A DNA stretch of 64,000 nt from Gaiellasilicea sp963794385 (GCA_963794385.1 CAWCDT010000013.1:36831-100830); one strand, 5' to 3'; shown: positions 1 to 8,867, counted from the stretch's first letter. Program-made: numbers and translations. The notes: generated from the sequence alone by a model not told the origin.

Positions 1-2
1 TC

Positions 3-1502
3 GACTGGATCCTGTCGCTGCCGTGGGCCGAGCACACCGACGACAACCTCGACCTCGACCATGCTCGCGAGATCCTCGACGAGGACCACTTCGACCTCGA
101 AAAGGTGAAAGAGCGGATCGTCGAGCACCTCGCCGTCTCGAAGCTGAAGAACGACCTCGCCGGCCCGATCCTCTGTTTCGTCGGGCCGCCGGGCGTGGGG
201 AAGACGTCACTCGGACAGTCGATCGCGCGGGCGCTCGGCCGCAAGTTCATCCGCATTTCGGTCGGCGGCGTCCGCGACGAGTCCGAGATCCGCGGTCACC
301 GGCGCACCTACATCGGTGCGATGCCCGGGACGATCATCCGCGCGATTCGCGACGCCGAGTCGTCGAACCCCGTCTTCCTGATCGACGAGATCGACAAGAT
401 GGGAGCCGACTTTCGGGGCGACCCCGCGTCGGCGATGCTCGAGGTCCTCGACCCGGAGCAGCACTCGAGCTTCCGCGACCACTACCTCGACCTGCCGTAC
501 GACCTTTCGCGGGTGCTCTTCATCTGCACCGCGAACACGCTCGACACGATTCCGCCGCCCCTGCTCGACCGGATGGACGTGATCAACCTCTCCGGGTACA
601 CCCACGACGAGAAGCTCGCGATCGCGAAGCGCTACCTCGTGCCGAAGCAGGTCGAGGCGCACGGCCTCCGGAAGAGCAAGATCTCGCTCCCAGACCGGAC
701 GTTGCGGCTTGTGATCGGCGAGTACACGCGCGAGGCCGGCGTGCGCAACCTGGAGCGCCGGCTCGCCGCACTGTGCCGCAAGGCCGCCACGATGGTCGCG
801 CGGGGCCACAAGGAGAAGATCAAGGTCGACGAGGCGCGGGTCCGGGAGTGGCTCGGCCCGCGCACGTTCGCAGCCGACGCCCGCAAGCGCACCGCGGATC
901 CGGGCGTCGCGACGGGGCTTGCCTACACGGCCGTCGGCGGCGACGTCCTCTTCATCGAGGCCACCGCCTACCCCGGGAAGGGGCGGCTCACGATCACCGG
1001 CCAGCTCGGCGAGGTGATGCAGGAGTCCGCGCAGGCGGCGCTCTCGTGGGTGCGCTCGCACGCAGACGAGCTCGGCGTGCCGGCGGCGTGGTTCGCCGAG
1101 CACGACGTCCACATCCATGTCCCAGCCGGAGCGGTGCCGAAGGACGGCCCGTCGGCCGGGGTCACGATGGCGACGGCACTCGCCTCGCTCGTGCGCGGGG
1201 TGCCGGTCGACGACGACGTGGGCATGACCGGCGAGATCACGCTCACCGGGCAGGTGCTGCCGATCGGAGGCGTCCGGGAGAAAGTACTCGCAGCGCAACG
1301 CGCAGGGCTGAAGCGCGTCATCCTGCCGCTCGAGAACGCGCCCGACCTGGAGGAGCTGCCCGCGGAGACGACGGCCGAGCTCGAGTTCGTCCTCGCGGAC
1401 CACGTCGAGGAGGTCTTCGACGATGCGTTCCGCGGCAATGGCCGCGTGCGGCGCCCCCGGCACGCCTCGCTGCACCGTCAGGCTGCGGCTCCGCGCCGGT
1501 AG
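3..1502 (+). CDS. lon: ATP-dependent protease Lon, C-terminal part (5' end outside window)
   Basis: Lon is a cytoplasmic AAA+ serine protease that degrades misfolded and regulatory proteins. The frame is open from base 3, so the N-terminal substrate-binding domain lies upstream of the window. What remains begins at the end of the linker (DWILSLPW), then the AAA+ module with Walker A GPPGVGKT (about residue 60) and Walker B FLIDEID. The protease domain carries the catalytic Ser in KDGPSAG (about residue 383) and the Lys in GGVREK (about residue 427), the Ser-Lys dyad spacing expected of Lon. The C-terminus continues about 25 residues past the usual end as a low-complexity R/A-rich tail, which could reflect a late frame error. 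A small membrane-protein gene follows on the same strand. Confidence 0.96.
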   Translation, partial: DWILSLPWAEHTDDNLDLDHAREILDEDHFDLEKVKERIVEHLAVSKLKNDLAGPILCFVGPPGVGKTSLGQSIARALGRKFIRISVGGVRDESEIRGHRRTYIGAMPGTIIRAIRDAESSNPVFLIDEIDKMGADFRGDPASAMLEVLDPEQHSSFRDHYLDLPYDLSRVLFICTANTLDTIPPPLLDRMDVINLSGYTHDEKLAIAKRYLVPKQVEAHGLRKSKISLPDRTLRLVIGEYTREAGVRNLERRLAALCRKAATMVARGHKEKIKVDEARVREWLGPRTFAADARKRTADPGVATGLAYTAVGGDVLFIEATAYPGKGRLTITGQLGEVMQESAQAALSWVRSHADELGVPAAWFAEHDVHIHVPAGAVPKDGPSAGVTMATALASLVRGVPVDDDVGMTGEITLTGQVLPIGGVREKVLAAQRAGLKRVILPLENAPDLEELPAETTAELEFVLADHVEEVFDDAFRGNGRVRRPRHASLHRQAAAPRR

Positions 1503-1573
1503 TGCTGTTTGGGAGGGGCGTCCTGAGGCAAGATTGAGCGAACGACCACGAGCCACCGAAAGGACGGGCCGCA

Positions 1574-2056
1574 ATGGCCAGGACGAAGGACAAGCTCTAC
1601 GACACGGCCGACACGATGCGGCCGTATGTCGACCGCGCGTTGCACGACGAGGCGCTCCACGACAACCTCAAGGAGGCGTTCGGCGCCGCCAGGCAGGTGT
1701 ACGGCGAGCTGCTCGGCAACCGGAACCTCAGCTCGACCGCAATGCGTGCCGCAACCGACAAAGACATCCAGGAGAACCTGCGCAAGGCCGTCGAGGAGCT
1801 TCGCACCGCCTCGAACCGGATCCAGGGCAAGGCGGACCACGGCACCCGCAACATGCTGCTGCTGCTCACGGGGATCACGCTGGGAATCCTCTTCAACCCG
1901 ATCACCGGGCCGCAGACGCGTGAGTGGTTGATGGAGAAGATCACCGGCGAGAGCTCGGACGACTACTCGTACACGCCTCCGCCGGCGCCGACGAACTCCG
2001 GCGCGAGCTCGGTGCAGAGCTCGGTCGACGAGGCCGTCGAGAAGTCGAAGTCCTAG
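1574..2056 (+). CDS. YtxH-like single-pass membrane protein
   Basis: This 160-residue protein is of unknown function. Residues 1-90 are mostly charged and helical (repeated D/E/K/R with Ala/Leu heptads). A hydrophobic segment LLLLTGITLGILFNP (about 95-110) looks like one membrane span. The last 35 residues are Ser/Pro-rich and disordered. This layout resembles YtxH-type or general-stress membrane-associated proteins, but the order is reversed relative to classical YtxH, whose span is N-terminal, so the name is only an analogy. The ATG at 1574 follows a purine-rich stretch (cgaaaggacg). It is 71 bp downstream of lon on the same strand. Confidence 0.7.
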   Translation: MARTKDKLYDTADTMRPYVDRALHDEALHDNLKEAFGAARQVYGELLGNRNLSSTAMRAATDKDIQENLRKAVEELRTASNRIQGKADHGTRNMLLLLTGITLGILFNPITGPQTREWLMEKITGESSDDYSYTPPPAPTNSGASSVQSSVDEAVEKSKS

Positions 2057-2062
2057 AGGCTT

Positions 2063-3523
2063 CTAGCCGGACCTGATCAGGGCGCCGTCGCCCTCGGCCG
2101 AGACCGGGGCGACGAGCGCCCGCTCGAGCGAGCCCGGCTCCAGGCCGCTGGCGCTGGAGATATCGGTCGACCCGAGCAGGACGATGGCCGGCTTCGGTGC
2201 TGTCGCGCCGGGTGGGACGGGCGGTGCCCAGCCGCGCCCGGCCGCGAACATGACGTCGTCGAGCCGGCGCCACGCGCTCAGATACGGGAAGGAGTTCACC
2301 ACACCGTCGTAGCCCAGCGGCAGCAGGCCGACCGGGTGGATCTCGAAGTGCAAGTGGTACGGGGTCGACTGGGCGTCGCCTGTGTTGCCGACGAAGCCGA
2401 CCACGTCCCCCGCCCGCACCTCACGCCCGTTGACGGCGAGGGGAGAGAAGGCGGAGAGATGGGCGTAGTAGAACTGGTTGCCCTGGCGGTCGCGGAGCCA
2501 GAGCCGGTACCCGCCGCGCTCGTTCCAGCCGACCGAGAACACGGTTCCTTCCGTCACTGCAAGGAGCGGCGCACCGAGCGGGGCGAAGATGTCCTCGCCG
2601 TGATGCCAGCCGACGCCGGCCCGGGGGGCGCCGAAGGTGTCGGTGAAGGACGACGGGCCGTAGACAGGGAAGACGAACCCGGCCGGTGAGAGAGGCGCCG
2701 ACACGTCCGTGGGGGGCGGTCGGTAGATCGGGCCCGGGTGCCCCGGCTCCTCCGGCTCGGGGGGCTTGGGCAGCGGCTTGGGCTTTGGCCGGGGCTTTGC
2801 CTTCGGCGGCGCGGGCGTGGGCTTCGCGGTGGTCGTCGGGGTCGGTTCCGGCTCGGGAGCCGGGACGACCGACGTGGAGGCGGCCGCCTCGGCGCGACCG
2901 ACGTGGATCTCGCTCCCCGCGGGCAACCCGCCGTGGTCGGCGGTCAGCACGACGCGGAGCGCCGTGATCGCGGCGCGCGCCTGACGCGTTTCGTCGACGA
3001 CCGGCGCCTCCGCCACTTGCTCGAGCGTGACGACGTAGCCCCAATCGGCGAGAGGGAAGCTCTGGTTCGGCGCAGCGGCGACGGGCGTCCCCAGCAGGAC
3101 GAGGTTCGCCACCGCCGATCCTGCCGTGTCGGCCGCCTCGGCGGTCGCCTTCGCACGGGCCGCGACGCTGTCGGCCGTGATCTCGCCGTTCAGGAGCGAG
3201 AGCTGCAGCACGTCGGCGACCGCGTGCGCGGCAATGATCCCGGACGACTTCGCGGACACGCTCGAGGACAGCGGTCCGGACCTCGCACCGACGCCGTCGG
3301 CCGGGTACGCGAAGCCGCCGGCGGCGCCCGTAGACACCGGCCCGGGGGCACTCGAGCCGGCCGCCGACGCGCCGGGCTGACCCGGGACGACGACCGAGAT
3401 GCCAAACGCGCCCGCCGAGACGACCGGCGCCTCCGCGCCGGTGCTGGTGCCGGCACCGAGCGCGGCGACGACGCCCGCAAGCAGAAGAAGTGGGACAAGC
3501 CTGTGCTGCACTGGGCGATTCAT
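2063..3523 (-). CDS. Secreted M23 (LytM-type) peptidoglycan endopeptidase
   Basis: Likely an envelope zinc metallopeptidase that cuts peptidoglycan cross-links. The chosen ATG (3523) gives a clean signal peptide: MNRP, a basic residue, then LVPLLLLAGVVAALGAG. The middle third is rich in Ala/Gly/Val, followed by a Pro/Lys-rich linker (about residues 270-300, repeated KPKP) suited to spanning the wall. The C-terminal LytM domain contains HHGEDIFAPLG (first His and Asp ligands) and YHLHFEIHP (HxH motif), so all zinc ligands are present. The open frame continues upstream to 3790 but that part overlaps the next gene and has no signal sequence. The protein is 486 residues. Confidence 0.88.
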   Translation of the reverse strand: MNRPVQHRLVPLLLLAGVVAALGAGTSTGAEAPVVSAGAFGISVVVPGQPGASAAGSSAPGPVSTGAAGGFAYPADGVGARSGPLSSSVSAKSSGIIAAHAVADVLQLSLLNGEITADSVAARAKATAEAADTAGSAVANLVLLGTPVAAAPNQSFPLADWGYVVTLEQVAEAPVVDETRQARAAITALRVVLTADHGGLPAGSEIHVGRAEAAASTSVVPAPEPEPTPTTTAKPTPAPPKAKPRPKPKPLPKPPEPEEPGHPGPIYRPPPTDVSAPLSPAGFVFPVYGPSSFTDTFGAPRAGVGWHHGEDIFAPLGAPLLAVTEGTVFSVGWNERGGYRLWLRDRQGNQFYYAHLSAFSPLAVNGREVRAGDVVGFVGNTGDAQSTPYHLHFEIHPVGLLPLGYDGVVNSFPYLSAWRRLDDVMFAAGRGWAPPVPPGATAPKPAIVLLGSTDISSASGLEPGSLERALVAPVSAEGDGALIRSG

Positions 3524-3569
3524 TATGCGGAACGTCCGATAATCCTGGCCGGATGCGGCCGCGTCGCCC

Positions 3570-3956
3570 TTACGACAGTCGGCGCGTGAACTCGCGGAAG
3601 CGGTCGCGGGCCGCGTCGTCGGGCCCGAGCTCCTCGTCGTCCCCGTAGCGCGGGTCGGCCGCGATCTCCTCCGCAACAGACCGGACCTCGTGTGCGATCG
3701 CGGCGCGGTTACCGGGATCGCGGAGGAGCACGTCGACCCACGTGTCGGTGCCGTCGTACGGCGGTATGTCGTGATCGACGAGCAGCTCACCGAGCTTCAT
3801 GCCGACGCGGATGTACGCGAAGGTCCGAAACGCAAGGATGCGCCGCGGCGAGCCGACCAGACGCTCGATCTCCCGGTCGTCAGCCTGGATCTGCGCGACG
3901 ATGCTGCCGATCGGCTCGTCGACGAGCGGAAGCCAGATCTCCTCGTTCCGCGTCAT
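3570..3956 (-). CDS. Conserved small protein of unknown function
   Basis: This is a 128-residue soluble protein with no motif I recognise. It is acidic, with a WLPLVDEP segment near the N-terminus and two helical stretches. The start was chosen as the ATG at 3956 because it overlaps the stop of the upstream transporter half in an ATGA junction, the pattern used throughout this window. A longer reading to 3995 would add 13 residues. It is the last gene of a three-gene set with the two TauE/SafE halves (spacing -4, -4), so it is probably co-expressed with them. The M23 peptidase gene starts 46 bp downstream on the same strand. Confidence 0.6.
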   Translation of the reverse strand: MTRNEEIWLPLVDEPIGSIVAQIQADDREIERLVGSPRRILAFRTFAYIRVGMKLGELLVDHDIPPYDGTDTWVDVLLRDPGNRAAIAHEVRSVAEEIAADPRYGDDEELGPDDAARDRFREFTRRLS

Positions 3957-4345
3957 GGCTCGGAAGGATACGGGGACGACTTCCGTGTGCGCCATGCCAG
4001 TTGGGCGGCGACGGCGAGCAGGAGGATCGCGAACAGCCGTCGCAGCGTGTCCTCCGGCAGCGCCGTCGCCACCTGCACGCCGACGACGGCGCCCGCGATC
4101 GAGGCGAGCCCGAGCACGAGCGCGGTGCGCCGACGAACGTTCCCATAGCGACGCTGACGCCAGGTCCCGGCGGCGACGGTCGGCAGGATCGCGAGCAGCG
4201 AGGTCGCCTCCGCCTCGATCTGCGAGAGGCCAAGACCGACGAGGGTGGGCACGAACAGGATGCCGCCGCCGACGCCGAAGAATCCGGCCAGCACGCCGGC
4301 GGCGAAGCCGAGCGAGACCGCGAGCACGATTGTCCCGGCACTCAC
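3953..4345 (-). CDS. TauE/SafE (DUF81) half-transporter, second gene of the pair
   Basis: TauE/SafE proteins export sulfite, sulfonates or other organic anions. Normal members are about 250 residues with two homologous halves in one chain. This gene encodes only one half (130 residues): the signature FFGVGGGILFVPTL near residues 22-35 is followed by EAEATSLLAI and three further hydrophobic segments. The start is GTG at 4345, overlapping the stop of the upstream gene (GTGA). It ends with a 4-bp overlap into a small unknown gene. The transporter is likely a heterodimer with the product of the upstream gene. The substrate is unknown. Confidence 0.8.
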   Translation of the reverse strand: MSAGTIVLAVSLGFAAGVLAGFFGVGGGILFVPTLVGLGLSQIEAEATSLLAILPTVAAGTWRQRRYGNVRRRTALVLGLASIAGAVVGVQVATALPEDTLRRLFAILLLAVAAQLAWRTRKSSPYPSEP

Positions 4346-4692
4346 GACGCGAGCAGCCAGACGGCGATCGCCACGAGCAGGCCGGCGAAGGCGTAGCCGA
4401 GCACCTGCGACGAGACTCGCTGCTGGACCGCCGTGCCCGCGACGGCGCCGGCGGCGGCGGGCAGGCCGACGAGCGCCGCGTGCGCCACGTCGACGTGGCC
4501 CTCGAAGGCGTAGAGGACGACGCCGGCGAGCGCCGTGATGCCGATCGCGGCGAGCGACGTGCCGGTCGCGAGCTTCCCGTCGAAGCCGAGCAGCATGATC
4601 AGCAGCGGCACGATCACTATCCCGCCACCGACGCCGAACAGAGCGCTGAAGAGGCCCGCGACCAGGCCGATCGCTATGAGCTTCAGCGGCAC
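4342..4692 (-). CDS. TauE/SafE (DUF81) half-transporter, first gene of the pair
   Basis: This is a half-size TauE/SafE protein (116 residues). The signature LFGVGGGIVIVPLLIM (about residues 18-33) is followed by GTSLAAIGITAL and two more hydrophobic helices, ending in AVWLLAS. It matches the N-terminal half of a usual TauE/SafE protein, while the next gene supplies the other half. I chose the GTG at 4692 because it starts directly at the first membrane segment. The longer open frame to 4815 is charged, overlaps the divergent otsB gene and is not transporter-like. No frame-shift link between the halves is needed, since the GTGA junction is a normal start/stop overlap. Confidence 0.8.
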   Translation of the reverse strand: MPLKLIAIGLVAGLFSALFGVGGGIVIVPLLIMLLGFDGKLATGTSLAAIGITALAGVVLYAFEGHVDVAHAALVGLPAAAGAVAGTAVQQRVSSQVLGYAFAGLLVAIAVWLLAS

Positions 4693-4710
4693 CGCTCGTA
4701 TCCTAGGGCG

Positions 4711-5427
4711 GTGGACGGCGACCGCCTGCTCGCCCGCCTCGCCGAGGCGCCGGACCAGGCGGCGATCCTGCTCGACGTCGACGGTGTGCTGGCACCGATC
4801 GTCGACGTGCCGCACGAGGCTGCGGTGCCGGAGCCGACCCGGGCCGAGCTACGGCGGCTGCACGGCCGCTACGCGCTCGTCGCCTGCATCAGCGGCCGCT
4901 CCGGGGCCGACGCACGCCGGGTCGTGGGCCTGGACGAGCTCGTCTACGTCGGCGAGCACGGGCTCGAGCTGGAGCCTGCTGCACACGAGTGGAGCGAGCG
5001 CCTCCAGCACTTCGCGGCCACGGTGGACTGGGACGACGTCGAGCGCAAGCCTCTGACCGTGAGCTTCCACTACCGGCGTGCCCCGAACGAAGCGGACGCC
5101 CGCACGCTCCTCGAAGCCGTCGCAACTCGGGCCCGCCACGAAGGCCTCGTCGCTCGCTTCGGACGGAAGGTGCTCGAGCTTCGGCCACCGCTCGGCGCCC
5201 ACAAGGGGACGGCCGTCGCGCACCTGCTCGGAGAGCGAAGGCTCGACCGCGCCCTCTACGCCGGCGACGACACCACGGACCTCGACGCGTTCGCCGCCCT
5301 GGCCGGGCTCGAGCTCGGCGTCAGAGTGGCGGTCGCCTCGGCGGAAGGGCCCTCCGAGCTGCGCGAGGCCGCCGACGTCGTCGTCGGCGGCCCCGCGGAG
5401 CTGCTGGACTTGTTGCGGCGGCTCTAA
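4711..5427 (+). CDS. otsB: Trehalose-6-phosphate phosphatase (HAD family)
   Basis: This enzyme removes phosphate from trehalose-6-phosphate to give trehalose, the last step of the OtsA/OtsB pathway. HAD motif I is LLDVDGVLAPI (nucleophile and acid/base Asp, about residues 20-30). Motif II-like ACISGRSG and the OtsB-typical VYVGEHGLEL follow. The C-terminal GDDTTDLDAF provides the Mg2+-binding acids of motif IV. The length of 238 residues is normal for the family. The start is GTG 4711; the frame is open further upstream but has no family similarity there. No otsA is present nearby. It overlaps the convergent MFS gene by 4 bp. Confidence 0.9.
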   Translation: MDGDRLLARLAEAPDQAAILLDVDGVLAPIVDVPHEAAVPEPTRAELRRLHGRYALVACISGRSGADARRVVGLDELVYVGEHGLELEPAAHEWSERLQHFAATVDWDDVERKPLTVSFHYRRAPNEADARTLLEAVATRARHEGLVARFGRKVLELRPPLGAHKGTAVAHLLGERRLDRALYAGDDTTDLDAFAALAGLELGVRVAVASAEGPSELREAADVVVGGPAELLDLLRRL

Positions 5428-6854
5428 GCGGCTTCGAGCGCCGGCTCGGGCACCGACTCGACCTCCTCCTGGCGGATCAGCACCAGGGAGGCGATCACGC
5501 CGACGATCGCGATCGCGGCGCCGACCCAGAAGGCCAGCTGGAAGCCGGAAGTCATCGCCTCCGGCACTGCCGTCCCCGAGGCGACCTCGTTCTCCGTCCG
5601 CGTGATCGCGACCGTCGAGAGGAGCGCGATTCCGACCGCACCGCCGACCTGCTGCGTCGTGTTGATCAGGCCGGAGGCGATCCCCGCCTCGGACCGGTTC
5701 ACGCCCGCGAGCGCGGCGATCGAGATCGGCACGAAGCAGAACGCCAGTCCGACCGCGACGAGCAGGAACCCGGGCAGCAGGTGGGTCCAGTACGAGCCGT
5801 CGACGGGCACCTGCGCGAACAGGAGCATGCCGACCGCGAGCAGCGCCATGCCGCCCGCGATCAGCGGCCGGACGCCCACCCGGTTCACGAGCATGGCGGC
5901 GACGTTCGCCCAGATGATCGACGTGCCGGCCACCGCCAGGTACGCGACACCCGTCTTCATGGCCGAGTAGCCGAGCACCTGCTGCATGTACAGCGTCAGC
6001 ATCAGGAACATCGAGAACAGGGCCGTGCCGAGGATGAAGCCGGCGACGTTCGCGCCGAGGACCGTCTTCGTGCGCAGGAGCCCGAACCGCATCAGCGGCT
6101 CGTCCACGCGCTTCTCCCAGACCACGAAGGCGAGCAGCAGCGCCGCCGCGGCGGCGAAGACGCCGATCGTGCGTCCGGAGCTCCAGCCCCAATCACGTCC
6201 CTGGGTGATGCCCAGCACGAGCGCCGTCAAGCCGCCGGTGACGAGGAAGGCGCCCAGCGCGTCGAAGGTCTTGACGTGCGTGTCACGGCTCTCGCGGAGC
6301 AGCAGCGGCGCGAGTGCGAAGGCGACGAGGCCGACGGGGATGTTGACGAAGAAGATCCACTCCCAGGAGAGCGCGTCGGTGAGCACGCCTCCGAGGAGGA
6401 CGCCGGCCGCGGCACCGAAGCCGCCGACCGCACCCCAGACGCCGAGGGCGATGTTCCGCTCCCGGCCTTCGGCGAAGGTCGTCATCAGGATCGCGAGCGC
6501 GGCCGGGGAAATCGTCGCCGCGCCGAGGCCCTGAATCGCGCGGGCTCCGATCAGCGAGGCTTCCGACCACGCGAGCCCGCAGAGGAGCGAGCCGATCGTG
6601 AAGAGGATCAGGCCGGCCATGAAGATGCGCCTGCGCCCGAGCAGGTCGGCCGTGCGGCCGCCCAGCAGCAGGAAGCCGCCGAAGACGAGTGCGTAGGCCG
6701 AGATCACCCACTGCAGGTTGGCCTGCGAGAATCCGAGATCGGTCTGGATCGAGGGAAGAGCAACGTTCACGATCGCGATGTCCAGAACGACCATGAACTG
6801 GACGGCACCCAGAAGCGCCAGTCCGAACCACTTCAGCCGGGGAGACGTCACCAT
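5424..6854 (-). CDS. MFS drug efflux transporter, DHA2 (EmrB/QacA) family
   Basis: This is a proton-driven multidrug exporter of the inner membrane. The 476-residue protein has about 14 hydrophobic segments. The motif A region GGRTADLLGRRRIF follows TM2, VVLDIAIVNVALP lies in TM1 (the DHA2 motif D1 pattern), and motif C is in TM5 with the Gly-rich VLLGGVLTDALSW. The ATG at 6854 is preceded by GAAAGGA. The gene is divergent from an HxlR-type regulator, with a 9-bp inverted repeat in between, so it is probably repressed by that protein and induced by its substrate. The substrate cannot be told from sequence. Confidence 0.92.
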   Translation of the reverse strand: MVTSPRLKWFGLALLGAVQFMVVLDIAIVNVALPSIQTDLGFSQANLQWVISAYALVFGGFLLLGGRTADLLGRRRIFMAGLILFTIGSLLCGLAWSEASLIGARAIQGLGAATISPAALAILMTTFAEGRERNIALGVWGAVGGFGAAAGVLLGGVLTDALSWEWIFFVNIPVGLVAFALAPLLLRESRDTHVKTFDALGAFLVTGGLTALVLGITQGRDWGWSSGRTIGVFAAAAALLLAFVVWEKRVDEPLMRFGLLRTKTVLGANVAGFILGTALFSMFLMLTLYMQQVLGYSAMKTGVAYLAVAGTSIIWANVAAMLVNRVGVRPLIAGGMALLAVGMLLFAQVPVDGSYWTHLLPGFLLVAVGLAFCFVPISIAALAGVNRSEAGIASGLINTTQQVGGAVGIALLSTVAITRTENEVASGTAVPEAMTSGFQLAFWVGAAIAIVGVIASLVLIRQEEVESVPEPALEAA

Positions 6855-6880
6855 GTTGCGCTGTCCTTTCAGCAGGGTAT

Positions 6881-6918
6881 ACTTGCTTTGTTGAACGTCA
6901 TGCTTTCAAAAAGCAAGT
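6881..6918. promoter_or_regulatory. Inverted repeat, likely HxlR operator in the MFS/HxlR divergent region
   Basis: In the 115-bp divergent intergenic region the 9-base arm acttgcttt (6881-6889) is matched by its exact complement aaagcaagt (6910-6918). The 29-bp centre-to-centre spacing fits a dimeric winged-helix regulator. The region is AT-richer than its surroundings and contains tatact at 6878-6883, a good -10-like hexamer. Operator identity is inferred from position and symmetry only. Confidence 0.6.
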
Positions 6919-6969
6919 CATCCCAGAGGACGATATTCCCTTGACGGGCCTCATCCGGGAGGACGACAC

Positions 6970-7563
6970 ATGAAGCGCTACGACCAGTACTGCCCCATCG
7001 CCCGCTCGCTCGAGCTCGTCGGCGAGCGCTGGACGCTCCTCGTCGTGAGGGAGCTGATGTACGGGCCGAGGCGCTACACGGATCTCGCCGCCGGACTCCC
7101 GCGGATCGGCACGAACGTCCTCGCCGCGCGGCTGAAGGAGCTCGAGGCGGCCGGCGTCGTCGAGAAGCGGAGGCTCCCGCCGCCGTTTGCTTCCATGGTC
7201 TACGAGCTGACGCCGCTGGGCCGCTCGCTGCGGCCGGTGCTGCACGAGCTCGCCCGGTTCGGCGCCCGCCTGCTGGGACCGCCGCCGCTCGACGCGCTCG
7301 AGGACGGCTGGCTCGTGCACGCGCTCGATCTGGCGCTCTCACCCGTCTCCCCGCAGGGGACAATCGCGTTCCGGATCGGCGCCGAGGAGGCGACGCTGGT
7401 GGACGGCGTCGCGACGGAGGGCATCGCCGAGACACCTGACGTCCTGGTGGAAGGCGACGCGGTCGGCTTCTACCACCTCGTCGTCGACCGGGATCCCGGA
7501 CGGGGTCCGGGTCGAGGGCGACCGAGAGCTCCTCGAGCGGCTGCTCGACGGCTTCGCGCCTAG
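6970..7563 (+). CDS. HxlR-family transcriptional regulator with C-terminal SCP2-like domain (frame break near 3' end)
   Basis: The N-terminal 100 residues are a classic HxlR winged helix: the conserved Cys of YCPIARSLELVGERW (residue 8), LLVVRELMYGPRRY, then NVLAARLKELEAAGVV and the wing. The C-terminal part looks like the SCP2/sterol-carrier-like domain found on long HxlR proteins. Near 7498 the reading frame breaks. As written, the tail becomes Gly/Arg-rich, but one base less restores a sensible end (DGVRVEGDRELLERLL) with a stop at 7586-7588. It sits divergent to an MFS drug exporter with an inverted repeat between them, so it is likely that exporter's local repressor. Confidence 0.88.
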   Translation: MKRYDQYCPIARSLELVGERWTLLVVRELMYGPRRYTDLAAGLPRIGTNVLAARLKELEAAGVVEKRRLPPPFASMVYELTPLGRSLRPVLHELARFGARLLGPPPLDALEDGWLVHALDLALSPVSPQGTIAFRIGAEEATLVDGVATEGIAETPDVLVEGDAVGFYHLVVDRDPGRGPGRGRPRAPRAAARRLRA

Positions 7564-8867
7564 ACAGGCCGAGCCGCTTCCCGCCTGAGCACCTCCCAGG
7601 CGAGTCGCACGTCTTCCTCGGTGGTCCGCGCGTTCCCCACCGCCAGGCGGAGGACGTAACGGTCGTTCAGCTTCGTGTGCGAGATGAAGATCTCCCCGCT
7701 TGCGTTCACGCGCTCGAGCAGCGCCTCGTTCTCCTCGTCCGAGACGTCGCGGCGGAAGCAGACGAGCGAGAACGGCCGCGGCGCGACGACCTCCCAGCCC
7801 GGCTCGTCCCGCACGAGGTCCTCGAAGAGCGCCGCCAGGCGGATCGCCTCCCGGATGCGCGCCTGCACACCCTCGCGGCCGTAGCAGCGCAGCACCGCCC
7901 AGAGCTTGAGCGCGCGGAACTGACGCCCCAGCGCGGAGCTGTACTCGGAGAGGCTCGCCACCTCCTCGCTGACGCGCAGGAACTCGGGCACGAGGCTGAA
8001 GACGGCGCGGAGGTCGTCGGGGCGCCGGGTCCAGAACGCGGAACAGCCCATCGGCGTGAGCAGCCACTTGTGCGGGTTGACGACGACCGAGTCGGCCCGC
8101 TCCCAGCCGGCGAACGCGTCCCGGAGCTCTGGGCAGACGGCGGCCGAGCCGGCATACGCCGCGTCGACGTGCAGCCAGACGCCCTCGCGCTCGCACGCGT
8201 CCGCGATCGCGGGGACGGGATCGATCGAGCTCGTCGACGTCGTCCCGATCGTCGCGACGACCGCGCAGGCGCCGGAGAGATCGAGCGCGTCCGGCCGGAG
8301 CCGAAAGGCCTCGTCGACCGGAATGGCGCGTGCCTCGAGCTCGAGCAGTCGGCACGCCTTGTCGACCGACGAGTGCGCGTGCTCGGAGCAGACGACGACC
8401 CGGGCCCCCGGCTTCGCCTGACGGGCCGCCGCGAGCGCCGTCATCGTCCCGGTCGAGGCGGTGTCCTCGAGATGGCCGTGCAGGCCGGCCGGAAGCCCGA
8501 GCAGCTGCGCGAGCCAGTCGAGTGTCAGCTCCTCGAGCTCCTGCAGCGCCGGCGAGGTGCGCCAGAGGATCCCGACCTGGTTCAGGCCGGCGGCGAGGAG
8601 CTCGGCGAGGATCCCGGGCTCGGAGCCGGTGTTCGCGAAGTAGGCGAAGAAGCGCGGGCTCTGCCAGTGCGTCGCCGCCGGCAACAGCAGCTCGTCGAGG
8701 TCGCGGAGCACGTTCGCGAACGGCTCTGCCCGGTCAGGCGGAGTCTGCGGCAGCCGTTCCCGCAGCTCGCCCGGCTCGACCTGGGCCAGGACCGGCAGGT
8801 CGCGGACGCGCTCCAGGTACGACGCCACCCAGTCGAGGGACGCGGCACCGTCCTCACGGAAGCTCAC
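7560..8867 (-). CDS. PLP-dependent group II (aromatic-L-amino-acid type) decarboxylase
   Basis: This 435-residue enzyme belongs to the fold-type I PLP decarboxylases (DDC/TDC/glutamate decarboxylase group). Visible motifs are HWQSPRFFAYF and ASTGTMTALAAAR (cofactor phosphate site), SEHAHSSVDKA, HVDAAYAGSA (Asp pairing with the pyridine N) and NPHKW with the Schiff-base Lys. These make aromatic amino acids the likeliest substrates, but the exact one is open. The GTG at 8867 forms a GTGA overlap with the upstream polX stop, so the two are co-transcribed. A longer open frame to 9512 lies inside polX and is not coding. Confidence 0.9.
   Translation of the reverse strand: MSFREDGAASLDWVASYLERVRDLPVLAQVEPGELRERLPQTPPDRAEPFANVLRDLDELLLPAATHWQSPRFFAYFANTGSEPGILAELLAAGLNQVGILWRTSPALQELEELTLDWLAQLLGLPAGLHGHLEDTASTGTMTALAAARQAKPGARVVVCSEHAHSSVDKACRLLELEARAIPVDEAFRLRPDALDLSGACAVVATIGTTSTSSIDPVPAIADACEREGVWLHVDAAYAGSAAVCPELRDAFAGWERADSVVVNPHKWLLTPMGCSAFWTRRPDDLRAVFSLVPEFLRVSEEVASLSEYSSALGRQFRALKLWAVLRCYGREGVQARIREAIRLAALFEDLVRDEPGWEVVAPRPFSLVCFRRDVSDEENEALLERVNASGEIFISHTKLNDRYVLRLAVGNARTTEEDVRLAWEVLRREAARPV

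Noticed and set aside
23..1537. Open frame of 504 codons overlapping lon
   Set aside because: Low-complexity R/P/G-rich translation; lon in another frame has all family motifs.
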